From contig DWWD01000049.1 of assembly GCA_019119895.1 (NCBI GenBank), forward strand, positions 1-64,000: a stretch of DNA of 64,000 nucleotides, read 5' to 3'. Positions 8,147 through 15,951 of this stretch are shown in pieces (the first letter of the stretch is position 1; every line of letters starts with the position of its first letter). A model generated the notes under the pieces. The model saw only the letters and a program-made list of their open reading frames with translations. It was not told the origin of the DNA and made no database searches. Both the position numbers and the translations under genes were made by a program. The stretch is from Candidatus Anaerostipes avistercoris. GTDB taxonomy: Bacteria; Bacillota; Clostridia; Lachnospirales; Lachnospiraceae.

Positions 8147-9712
8147 TTATTTTCCTGCCACCTGTTCAAATTCTCTCTGAATTTCTTCTGACGGTTCTTT
8201 CGTGCACAGAGACACTACGACGATGACAATAGATGAAATGATAAATGCAGGGAACAATTCATAGATTGCAAATACGCCTCCCAGCGGGCTTAAGAACTGG
8301 TTCCATACAAATACCATGATACCTCCGGAAAGCATTCCGGCAATGGCGCCGGCACGGTTGATTCGTTTCCAGAATAAAGAAAACAGCATAACCGGTCCGA
8401 AGGTCGCTCCGAATCCTGCCCACGCAAAGGATACAATTGTGAAAATAACGCTGTCTTCATCCCAGGCAATCACCATTCCGATCACTGCGATCAGCAGAAG
8501 AACCACTCGTGAAACATTCATGACAACTCTGTCGTCTGCATTGTTCTTTTTCATGATTCCTTCATAAATATTTTTTGCGAATGCGGATGCCGCAATCAAT
8601 AAGTAAGAATCAGAAGAACTAATAGTCGCTGCCAGAATTCCCGCCATGATAATTCCTGCCAATACTGCCGGAAGCAGTGCCTGTGACAGAACAACGAATA
8701 CATTTTCCGCTCCGCCTGCTGTGGATAAGCTGGATTCAACCGGGAATAAAGCTCTTCCGATCAATCCGATCATAACTGCTGCGGACAGTGAAATCACACA
8801 CCAGATGGTTGCGATTCTTCTTGATTTTTTCAGTTCTTCTTCCTTGCGGATCGCCATAAATCTCAGCAGCACCTGCGGTACTCCGAAATAACCCAGTCCC
8901 CAGGAAAGAGTGGAAATAATGGTCAGGAATCCATAGCTTCCTGCCTCTCCAAACTGAGGAACTCCATTGACAACATTCTGAACACCTGCCGTATCTGTTT
9001 CCGGTGTGGCAATGGAAGTCAGCGAAAAATATCCCGGTATTTCTTTTGCATTGGCGATCACCGCGTCGATTCCTCCTGCCGCGGATGTTCCCAGAACCAG
9101 AATCGTAATCAGCGCAATGACCATGACAACCGCCTGCATGAAATCAGATGCACTCTCTGCCAGGAATCCGCCGATGAATGTATAGACAACGACGAAAACC
9201 GCTCCCGCGATCATCATGGAATGATAGGAAAGTCCGAATAGAGTTGAGAACAATTTTCCGCAGGTTACGAAGCAGCTGGCTGCGTAAACCGTGAAGAAAA
9301 TCAGAATAAAGACCGCTGAAATTGCCAGGATCACTTTTCTGTCTTCATGAAATCTGTTGCTCAAAAAGTCCGGCACTGTTATGGCGTCTCCTGAAACCGC
9401 TGAATATCTTCTCAGACGTTTTGCCACGATCAGCCAGTTAACATAAGTTCCAAGCGCGAGTCCGATCGCTGTCCAGGCAGCGTCCGCAAGTCCGCACCAG
9501 TATGCGACACCCGGCAGTCCCATGAGAAGCCATCCACTCATATCTGACGCCTCCGCGCTCATGGCCGCAACCCATGGTCCCAGGGAACGGCCTCCTAAAA
9601 AGTAATTTTCCGAATTTGCCTGCGCTCGTTTTGCGAAATATAAGCCGATTCCGATGACAACCAGCATATATCCGATCATCGCAAACAATATCTTTAGTGT
9701 ATCTCCCGACAT
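8147..9712 (-). CDS. putP: Sodium/proline symporter
   Basis: A solute:sodium symporter of about 521 residues with 12-13 transmembrane segments, catalysing Na+-coupled proline uptake. Recognisable PutP features are the N-terminal NYFLGGRSLGPWVAAMSAEASDMSGWL (TM2, split here as NYFLGGRSLGPW and AAMSAEASDMSGWL) and the later SSSDSYLL Na+-site region. The start is the ATG at 9712, 7 nt after AGGAGG; a more upstream in-frame start at 9736 would bury that site. It lies between dnaX and ybaB, in the same direction, which breaks the conserved dnaX-ybaB-recR cluster. Confidence 0.93.
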   Translation of the reverse strand: MSGDTLKILFAMIGYMLVVIGIGLYFAKRAQANSENYFLGGRSLGPWVAAMSAEASDMSGWLLMGLPGVAYWCGLADAAWTAIGLALGTYVNWLIVAKRLRRYSAVSGDAITVPDFLSNRFHEDRKVILAISAVFILIFFTVYAASCFVTCGKLFSTLFGLSYHSMMIAGAVFVVVYTFIGGFLAESASDFMQAVVMVIALITILVLGTSAAGGIDAVIANAKEIPGYFSLTSIATPETDTAGVQNVVNGVPQFGEAGSYGFLTIISTLSWGLGYFGVPQVLLRFMAIRKEEELKKSRRIATIWCVISLSAAVMIGLIGRALFPVESSLSTAGGAENVFVVLSQALLPAVLAGIIMAGILAATISSSDSYLLIAASAFAKNIYEGIMKKNNADDRVVMNVSRVVLLLIAVIGMVIAWDEDSVIFTIVSFAWAGFGATFGPVMLFSLFWKRINRAGAIAGMLSGGIMVFVWNQFLSPLGGVFAIYELFPAFIISSIVIVVVSLCTKEPSEEIQREFEQVAGK

Positions 9713-9744
9713 TTTAATCCTCCTACTTTCTTTCAAGCAAATGA

Positions 9745-9760
9745 AGTGCGCAAGCGCACT
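9745..9760 (-). terminator. Possible hairpin after dnaX
   Basis: AGTGCG-CAAG-CGCACT (9745-9750 with 9755-9760) is a strong stem between dnaX and putP. On the minus strand it is followed only by TCATTTGC, so any termination would be weak; it might be a processing site instead. Confidence 0.35.
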
Positions 9761-9768
9761 CCTCTCTC

Positions 9769-11361
9769 TTAATCTTCAATGTTTACATCCATATGAATGC
9801 ATCCGAGATCGATCATGTCATCATCAGATGCTGACTGATCGATGATTCCGACTTCCAGGTCAATGTCCCGCCCGGACTGTTTGGAAATTTCCTGTTTCAA
9901 AGCTTCGATCCGCTCCGGTTTATCCATCAGATATCCGCTTTCCACATTCAATCCCTTTGGAAACATAATCTTCAGCGCAGTTCCTTCCTCGTTTACCATA
10001 AGGCTGGCTTTCTGAAGAGAATACTTCATCTGCGGTGAAAGGTTTCTTTTTACATCCTTCCAGTGTCTCACCAGATCTTTGAGTTCTTCTGCCTTTGCCT
10101 TCGGAAATTTTTCTTCCAGCGTCTGCTTCCGCTCTTCGTTTGTTTCTTTTGATGGCTTCGCAGAAACCGGCGCGGCTTCCTGCTGGATTCTGACTCCGTT
10201 TTTCATCAGTTCAGCAAGTTTTTCCTCCATCTGCCGGACTCTCTCCAGCAGGCTGTTCTGATCTGTTTCCATCTGCGGTCTGCACATTTTCATCAGTTCC
10301 ACTTCTACTAAGATTCTCTTGGATGTGGCATACCGCAGTTCATTGAGAAGATCTGACAAAATACGGATATATCGGATCAGTGTTGTTTCCTTTACATTGG
10401 CTGCCTTCTTCTGCAGCAGCTTCAGCTGGTCTGTGGATACTTCCAGAGCCTCACTGGCAGCGGTTCCCCTGCCTACCAGCAGCAGGTTTCTCAAATACCA
10501 CAGAAAATCTGTAATAAACTGTGACCACTCCCGGCCCTGTCTGGACACATCATCCAGAAGATCCATCATATCTGTCACATTTTCTTCCATAATATAGTCC
10601 AGCAGGCGGCTGTAAACCTGAATGTCTACGGTTCCCAGCACTTCCAGTACATTATCATATGTCAGTTTCTTCCCCAGATAAAAAGCGATACACTGGTCAA
10701 GAAGGCTGAGGGCGTCACGCATGGATCCGTCTGCCATCCTGGCGATGTACTCCAGCGCTTTATCTTCCACTTCTACCTGTTCCTGCTCCATAAGATCTGC
10801 CAGCTGCTGTCTGATCGTGTCTGTGGTAATTCGATGGAAATCGTACCGCTGACATCTGGATAATATGGTAATTGGAATTTTGTGCACTTCTGTTGTCGCC
10901 AAAATAAAAATTACATATTCCGGAGGTTCTTCCAGAGTTTTTAACAGAGCGTTAAACGCTCCTATGGAAAGCATATGCACCTCATCGATGATATACACTT
11001 TGTATTTTCCGGAAGCCGGTGAATACTGTACCTGTTCTTTAATATCTCTGATATTATCAACGCCGTTGTTGGAAGCTGCATCAATTTCCATCACATTCAT
11101 GGAGCTCCCCTCTATGATTTCACTGCAGGTTTCGCACTGATTGCACGGTTCCCCGTCCCGTGGATTCTCGCAGTTTACGGCTTTGGCCAGAATCTTCGCA
11201 ACCGTTGTCTTTCCTGTTCCCCTGGTTCCGCAGAACAAATATGCATGGCCGATTCTTCCAGTCCTGATCTGGTTCTTTAAAGTTGTGACAATATGATCCT
11301 GTCCTTTTACTTCATCAAAAGTCGTCGGCCGGAATTTTCGATATAAAGCCATATAAGACAT
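9769..11361 (-). CDS. dnaX: DNA polymerase III subunits gamma/tau
   Basis: The clamp-loader ATPase of the replisome. The 530-residue protein has Walker A GTRGTGKTT at 45-53 and a zinc module with Cys64, Cys73, Cys76 and Cys79. Walker B IIDEVHML lies near 123-130, and the SRC sensor motif in LSRCQRYDF follows. The clamp-loader domain III runs to about residue 360. A charged linker rich in Glu and Lys follows, then a short tau-type C-terminal domain. I see no need for a frameshift to produce a tau form. A sigma-A promoter lies directly upstream at 11400-11427. Confidence 0.96.
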   Translation of the reverse strand: MSYMALYRKFRPTTFDEVKGQDHIVTTLKNQIRTGRIGHAYLFCGTRGTGKTTVAKILAKAVNCENPRDGEPCNQCETCSEIIEGSSMNVMEIDAASNNGVDNIRDIKEQVQYSPASGKYKVYIIDEVHMLSIGAFNALLKTLEEPPEYVIFILATTEVHKIPITILSRCQRYDFHRITTDTIRQQLADLMEQEQVEVEDKALEYIARMADGSMRDALSLLDQCIAFYLGKKLTYDNVLEVLGTVDIQVYSRLLDYIMEENVTDMMDLLDDVSRQGREWSQFITDFLWYLRNLLLVGRGTAASEALEVSTDQLKLLQKKAANVKETTLIRYIRILSDLLNELRYATSKRILVEVELMKMCRPQMETDQNSLLERVRQMEEKLAELMKNGVRIQQEAAPVSAKPSKETNEERKQTLEEKFPKAKAEELKDLVRHWKDVKRNLSPQMKYSLQKASLMVNEEGTALKIMFPKGLNVESGYLMDKPERIEALKQEISKQSGRDIDLEVGIIDQSASDDDMIDLGCIHMDVNIED

Positions 11362-11399
11362 GGCGCATGCCCCTTTCTTTCCAGTTTTTCGCTTCTGCT

Positions 11400-11427
11400 A
11401 TTGTACCATACTCGCCGATATTGTAAA
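11400..11427 (-). promoter_or_regulatory. dnaX promoter
   Basis: Minus-strand TTTACA (11422-11427), 16-nt spacer, TACAAT (11400-11405), about 40 nt before the dnaX ATG. Confidence 0.6.
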
Positions 11428-11464
11428 AGGGAAAAAAGCATCGAACTTTTGCCCACTGTTTTCA

Positions 11465-11493
11465 TTGAAAGTGATTTTGCGCTCCTTCATAAT
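11465..11493 (+). promoter_or_regulatory. Promoter of the soluble histidine kinase gene
   Basis: TTGAAA (11465-11470), 17-nt spacer, CATAAT (11488-11493). Transcription would start near 11500, giving a leader of about 25 nt with the ribosome site CAGGAG. Confidence 0.65.
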
Positions 11494-11523
11494 AGAAATA
11501 GAAATGAGAACAGGAGAATGAAA

Positions 11524-12216
11524 ATGATGAACAAATCTTATGAACTTGCAACATTTTCACACGAGATAAAAAACAGTCTGACGCTGATTTACGGTCAGCT
11601 GCAGTACATAGAAAACACGCATGAATCTCTGAAATCCGATGACCGCTGGAGCCGGATGAAGGAGGACTTTGCTTCACTGTTTGATCTGCTCCGCCAGACG
11701 ATGTCTCCCGCAGATACAACTTCCGCCGCCATGGAACCTGTGGATCTGATCGACCTGTTCAAGGAAATCCAGTCATCCTGGTCTTATCAGATAAACCGGG
11801 AACACATCCGCTTTCGGATTCAGACCGATTCTTCCGGTCCCTATTATGTATACGGGGCAAAAGCGAAACTGCTGCAAATGTTTCACAACCTGGTGTCCAA
11901 TGCAGTCAAGGCGATCAAACGAAAAAAAGGCGCCAATCCGGCGCCTGGAATTACTGTTACCCTCAGTCGGGAACAGGGTCACATCGTATTAAATTTATCG
12001 GATACAGGGATTGGAATGACCAAGGAACAGCAGTCAAGAGCTTTCTATCGGGGCGTTTCCTTCATCCCGAGAGGAAATGGCATCGGTTTATCGGTTGTTC
12101 ATGAAATCGCCGAGGAACTCCATATTAAAATCCATATGGATTCCGCTCTCAACCACGGAACTACTTTTACTCTTGTTTTTCCGTCAACAGAACGTGTAGA
12201 AGCCCTGCCAGTATGA
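11524..12216 (+). CDS. Soluble sensor-less histidine kinase
   Basis: A 230-residue cytoplasmic histidine kinase without membrane or sensory domain. The phospho-acceptor His lies in ATFSHEIKNSLTLI close to the N-terminus. The ATPase domain has the N box NLVSNAVKA, the G1 box DTGIGM and the G2 box GNGIGLSVV. The start at 11524 leaves 7 nt after AGGAG; two neighbouring ATGs at 11518 and 11527 are alternatives. There is no response regulator next to it, so it is an orphan and may feed a phosphorelay such as sporulation initiation, although this is only inference. Its last 50 bp overlap the 3' end of the convergent rhomboid gene. Confidence 0.85.
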   Translation: MMNKSYELATFSHEIKNSLTLIYGQLQYIENTHESLKSDDRWSRMKEDFASLFDLLRQTMSPADTTSAAMEPVDLIDLFKEIQSSWSYQINREHIRFRIQTDSSGPYYVYGAKAKLLQMFHNLVSNAVKAIKRKKGANPAPGITVTLSREQGHIVLNLSDTGIGMTKEQQSRAFYRGVSFIPRGNGIGLSVVHEIAEELHIKIHMDSALNHGTTFTLVFPSTERVEALPV

Positions 12217-13096
12217 AACCGCTGACGCACCCTCCCACATGGGCCGCATTGTCCGTTCCCACACTTTGAAATCCGTGGAAAAGACTTCCTGCCGCCACGA
12301 AGACGAGCCATCTTCCGCCTATCCTGCGGATTCTTTCTCTCTGGAATATGAGCATTGCAATCAAGGCGCCTATGATGCCGTAAATAGCGCCGGATGCTCC
12401 CGCACTCCATGCGATCTCTCCGACCGCCTCATAATACATTGCGGATACAAGGGATCCGAGAATCCCTGAACCTGTATAGATGAGAAAATAAGACAAACTT
12501 CCCACCATTTTTTCCAGAGTGGATCCGAGAATGATCAGCGTTACCATATTTCCATAAAAATGATCCCATCCAAAATGCAGGTAATTGGAAGTGATCAGTC
12601 GGTAAAACTGATGATCATAAAGGATCAGGTCCGGTCTGCCGGCGCCCATATAATAGATAATATCTCCATACACTTCCGATACAATAAACAAAATCAGATT
12701 TACTGCGAAAATGATGACCGTCATCTTATAGGTTCCGGGAAACAGCGGCTTCTTCTTTCTTTCCTTCGGACGGGTCTCTCCGCCTGTCCGGAGGATCATG
12801 GAAACCGGCTCATACAATTCGTCAAACCGGTGTTCCGGATCCATAAATACCGCTTTTCCATGTTCTGAGAGAAGGATCACAAGGATTGGAATTCCCTCTC
12901 CGGCCGTTCTTCTTCCTTCTCTCATCATGTCTTCTATATCTTCCTGTGTCACTCTGCTGCCATCGGGATTTTCATCATACAAAACAAAGACGCCTTTTTT
13001 CGTTCCGCTGACCGTTTTTATATAAATCGGGTCTGCCATCGTATCTTCTTTTGTATATCCGTGGATGCGCAGCAATTCTATGATTCTCTGATACAT
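12167..13096 (-). CDS. Rhomboid family intramembrane serine protease
   Basis: A 309-residue protein with a soluble N-terminal domain of about 115 residues and then a six-helix rhomboid core. The core has HFGWDHFYGNM (oxyanion Asn region), the nucleophile Ser in GASGAIYG and the catalytic His in AAHVGG. Rhomboids cleave transmembrane substrates in the bilayer; the substrate is unknown. The N-terminal domain, which begins MYQRIIELLRIHGY, may be a substrate or partner-binding unit. It has its own promoter (13141-13169). The gene overlaps the convergent histidine kinase gene by 50 bp at the 3' end. Confidence 0.88.
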   Translation of the reverse strand: MYQRIIELLRIHGYTKEDTMADPIYIKTVSGTKKGVFVLYDENPDGSRVTQEDIEDMMREGRRTAGEGIPILVILLSEHGKAVFMDPEHRFDELYEPVSMILRTGGETRPKERKKKPLFPGTYKMTVIIFAVNLILFIVSEVYGDIIYYMGAGRPDLILYDHQFYRLITSNYLHFGWDHFYGNMVTLIILGSTLEKMVGSLSYFLIYTGSGILGSLVSAMYYEAVGEIAWSAGASGAIYGIIGALIAMLIFQRERIRRIGGRWLVFVAAGSLFHGFQSVGTDNAAHVGGCVSGFILAGLLHVLLTEKQE

Positions 13097-13140
13097 GTAT
13101 CTTTCTCCTCAACAACTGCTTTCACCTATTGTTGAATAAA

Positions 13141-13169
13141 ATAATACAATATCCTCCGCTCTCCCGCAA
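13141..13169 (-). promoter_or_regulatory. Promoter of the rhomboid gene
   Basis: Minus-strand TTGCGG (13164-13169), 17-nt spacer, TATTAT (13141-13146). The following leader holds an inverted repeat TCAACAA/TTGTTGA. Confidence 0.55.
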
Positions 13170-13186
13170 CTCATATGAATTGATTT

Positions 13187-13417
13187 TTACAGCTCGTCGT
13201 CCACTTCATCCTTTTTGCGAATCTGCTCTTCATTCAGAACATCTGTTTCCAGGATTACTTTGATCTCACGTCCGTATTTATGTACAGCTTCTACGCAGGC
13301 TTTTAGGTCTTTTGTTACCTTATCGTATTCACCGGCTGTTCCTTCTGCATATGGATTACATAATTCCGGTTTTAACACAGAATAGTCAATGTAGGGTGCC
13401 GGTTCCTTTAAGTTCAT
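13187..13417 (-). pseudogene. Remnant of a DeoC-like aldolase gene
   Basis: This 76-codon frame joins pieces of a deoxyribose-phosphate-aldolase-like protein. YIDYSVLKPEL matches the N-terminal strand of the barrel, and VTKDLKACVEAVHKYGREIKVILET with the following NEEQIRK matches a middle helix-strand-helix region. About 100 residues between them and the whole C-terminal part with the Schiff-base lysine are missing. The ribosome site is poor and the start is boxed in by an upstream TGA. It directly follows a DeoR-type regulator, as such aldolases often do. I infer an internally deleted, non-functional gene; a short functional protein is less likely. Confidence 0.6.
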
Positions 13418-13447
13418 TTCCGCTGCTTTCTTGTTTCATCTTTTCAT

Positions 13448-14206
13448 TTACTCCAGAATAAAGTTTTCCGGTATTTCATCATGATTGATTGCCTCGTCAT
13501 CGCTGCATATGACCGCATCAAAGTCTTTGCTGGAAATAAAACTGTAAAATCCTTTCACATATAATTTGCTGGAATCCATTAACAGAAATTTCTTGACTGA
13601 TAATTCCATGGCCTTTTCTTTCACTGCCATGGTATCCATTTCCGCCGTATAGATCATGCCTCTTTCCAGATCTACTCCGGCGCAGCTGATAAATGCATAA
13701 TCAAAATTGAATTTCTCAATGCTGCTCAGCGTGATCGGCCCTACAGACATCCCATACTCCGGAATATATTTCCCACCGACCACAAACAATTCTGACTCGG
13801 TATCTTTGAATACATTGGCGGCCAGAAGGCTGTGTGTAACAATTTTGATTTTTTTCCCTTTCAGATACTTCATCATGGGAACTATGCTGGTTCCTCCGTC
13901 CAGAAAAATACAGTCTCCTTCTCTCACGAAAGAAGCCGCTTTTCTTGCCACCATTTCTTTCTGATCCAGCTGCTCTGTCCGTTCATCCATTGTCTTTTCA
14001 TCCTGCTGGGATAAAATCGTTTTATGATCAATGCTTTTGGCGCCTCCATGCACACGGATCAGCAGCCCCTGATTCTCCAGCTTTTCACAGTCTCTCCGGA
14101 TCGTCGTCTCTGTCACTCCCAGAAGCTCTGCCAATTCTTTTGTATTCACAATTCCTCTTTCATTCACCATTTCTACAATTTTTTCATATCTCTGGCTTGC
14201 TATCAT
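13448..14206 (-). CDS. DeoR/GlpR family transcriptional regulator
   Basis: A 252-residue repressor of sugar metabolism genes. The winged helix-turn-helix at 6-58 contains VNTKELAELLGVTETTIRRD and ends in the family hallmark RVHGGA. The C-terminal sugar-phosphate-sensing domain (about 78-235) has the usual FLDGGTS and FISCAGVD stretches. It carries its own promoter and precedes the DeoC-like remnant, so its original metabolic target next door has probably been lost. Confidence 0.92.
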   Translation of the reverse strand: MIASQRYEKIVEMVNERGIVNTKELAELLGVTETTIRRDCEKLENQGLLIRVHGGAKSIDHKTILSQQDEKTMDERTEQLDQKEMVARKAASFVREGDCIFLDGGTSIVPMMKYLKGKKIKIVTHSLLAANVFKDTESELFVVGGKYIPEYGMSVGPITLSSIEKFNFDYAFISCAGVDLERGMIYTAEMDTMAVKEKAMELSVKKFLLMDSSKLYVKGFYSFISSKDFDAVICSDDEAINHDEIPENFILE

Positions 14207-14234
14207 TTTCTATATTCCCTTCAAATTACCGTTT

Positions 14235-14263
14235 TTTATAATTCTACAGGATTTTCTCTGCAA
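14235..14263 (-). promoter_or_regulatory. Promoter of the DeoR-type gene
   Basis: Minus-strand TTGCAG (14258-14263), 17-nt spacer, TATAAA (14235-14240), about 30 nt before the start codon and just after the Tad operon. Confidence 0.6.
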
Positions 14264-14273
14264 AAACAAATTT

Positions 14274-15452
14274 TTATACCATTTTCTCTGTAAATTCGAA
14301 TTCTTCCCTGGCAATCTGTATTTTATCTCCGTCCTTTAATTTCTGTTTTTTGATTTTCTTTCCATTGACTTTTGTTCCATTGGTAGAATTCAGATCTTCC
14401 GCCCATACTTCTCCATTCTCCAGAGTAAACCTCACATGTTTTCTGCTGACTCCCACCGCCGGCAGACGGTAATCCATTCCCGTCTCCAGACTTCCTATGA
14501 TAAATTCTTCCCCTGAAAGCCTGATTTCTTCTTCCTGCCCCGGCGGATATCTGATCAGATACCCCATAGGCGCCTCCATCAGAAGGACTGTTTTCTGATC
14601 GTCTTCTGCCAGAAGCTGCGTGTACTCCGGCAGGTTCTCTTTTTCGTCCTCCGGCAGATGCTTTTCTCTGAAATATCTCACAAGACAGACTACGTCCGCC
14701 CCAAAGCACATGGCAGAAATCAAAAATCCCAAAACAAATTTATAGTACAGACCGTAGACAAATAACTTTACGATGAAAAATGAAGTAAGTCCGATGCAGA
14801 AAAAGGATCCGAGAATCAGGAGAATTCCCCTGATAAGATTCCGGGTTTTCCCTTTGTCCAAAGCTGCCGGCGCCTCTTCGGTCTCTTCCTGCCGGAAATC
14901 CGGTTCCGGCAGACTTTCTTCTTTCTCAGGCTCCGGTTCCGGCTTCAGATAATTCTTGATCTGGCGTATGTTCGGTCTCTCTCTTGTAAGATAGCTGTGA
15001 AGTTCATAATAAAACCCCGCCTTCTTCCGATCGTCATATGATATTTTTTCCATACAGATTTCCAGGAAATTCCGAATCTGTTCGTATATGTTTATCTCTT
15101 CTTCCGGAAGATAGCAGAATACAGGATATTTCTCATCTCTCAAAAAGACCAGATCTTCCTCAATCTTCAGATAATCCAGATTCAGCAGATAAGACTCCAT
15201 TTCTTCCAGCGCGCAGAAAAATTCATAGAAGAACGCTGCCGGATCTATCTGATCAATTTTTTCCATCAGCGGAAAATACAGACCCGTTTCAAAATAGTAA
15301 TACTCCTCATCGTCTTCCATTCGGAACTCACAAGGCAGCAGACACTCCAGTGAATGCTGCAGCAGTATCCTTTTCTCATACGTAATATCCGCCTGCTTTT
15401 TCGCTGTATAATAATTTGAAAATCCTTCTCTAATCCAGTGCTCTTTCAACAA
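14274..15452 (-). CDS. DUF6382-like and FHA domain membrane protein of the Tad operon
   Basis: A 392-residue protein with three parts. Residues 1-165 are soluble and resemble the DUF6382 domain found in pilus loci of Lachnospiraceae. A Glu/Pro-rich linker and two adjacent transmembrane helices follow (about 208-258). The C-terminal FHA domain (about 315-385) has the phospho-Thr binding signature GVSRKHVRF and DLNSTNGTKVNG. FHA domains bind phosphothreonine, so pilus assembly may be tied to a Ser/Thr kinase elsewhere. The start is a TTG at 15452 (or the adjacent TTG), preceded by GGAG and overlapping the upstream gene by 23 nt. It is the last gene of the operon. Confidence 0.8.
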   Translation of the reverse strand: MLKEHWIREGFSNYYTAKKQADITYEKRILLQHSLECLLPCEFRMEDDEEYYYFETGLYFPLMEKIDQIDPAAFFYEFFCALEEMESYLLNLDYLKIEEDLVFLRDEKYPVFCYLPEEEINIYEQIRNFLEICMEKISYDDRKKAGFYYELHSYLTRERPNIRQIKNYLKPEPEPEKEESLPEPDFRQEETEEAPAALDKGKTRNLIRGILLILGSFFCIGLTSFFIVKLFVYGLYYKFVLGFLISAMCFGADVVCLVRYFREKHLPEDEKENLPEYTQLLAEDDQKTVLLMEAPMGYLIRYPPGQEEEIRLSGEEFIIGSLETGMDYRLPAVGVSRKHVRFTLENGEVWAEDLNSTNGTKVNGKKIKKQKLKDGDKIQIAREEFEFTEKMV

Positions 15453-15951
15453 CGCTCCATCCCCTTACTTTCTCCATTTCAGACAAATATGAAATCTGAC
15501 AGCTGCCCTGATGCTCAAATATCCAAATTCCGAACATCTTTAACATCGAAGCTCCCGGCACATTAAAATATGTGCCGACGCTGACCTGCATCTGAGAAAT
15601 TCCCTCTTTGATGCTTATCTTTGATATCTTTCCCAAAAATAAATGCGCGGATAATTCCTTCTCCAGCTCTTTTTGGGCCTGATCTGCCGCCTTTTCCTTT
15701 TCCGGGAACATATCCATATACAAATTCCGCCGGTTCATAGCCGCATAGGATACCTCACCGGTATCATAATCTCCGCCATGGCAGGTATCCGCTGCCTTTA
15801 CAGCAATCTCTTCCACCGTTCCCTGAACAATGCCGCAGTTCATGAAATAACATAAATACCCCATCAGAAGCAGCAGCGCCAGACATACAGACGGCAGGAT
15901 CATGCTCATCTCCACTGTCATATACCCATCTATTTCCCGCATCTTTGACAT
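15430..15951 (-). CDS. TadE-like pseudopilin
   Basis: A 173-residue protein with the TadE-type N-terminus: short basic leader, DGYMTVEMSMILPSV, and a hydrophobic helix to about residue 35. The Glu in TVEMS corresponds to the Glu+5 position of type IVb prepilins. The remainder is a soluble extracytoplasmic domain. It would be a minor pilin or assembly protein of the Tad pilus. It starts 7 nt after AAAGGAG and overlaps both neighbours by about 22 nt. Confidence 0.8.
   Translation of the reverse strand: MSKMREIDGYMTVEMSMILPSVCLALLLLMGYLCYFMNCGIVQGTVEEIAVKAADTCHGGDYDTGEVSYAAMNRRNLYMDMFPEKEKAADQAQKELEKELSAHLFLGKISKISIKEGISQMQVSVGTYFNVPGASMLKMFGIWIFEHQGSCQISYLSEMEKVRGWSVVERALD

Noticed and set aside
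9769..11361. Programmed frameshift in dnaX
   Set aside because: I saw no A-rich slippery heptamer followed by a stem-loop in the linker region and the single frame gives a full-length tau-like protein.
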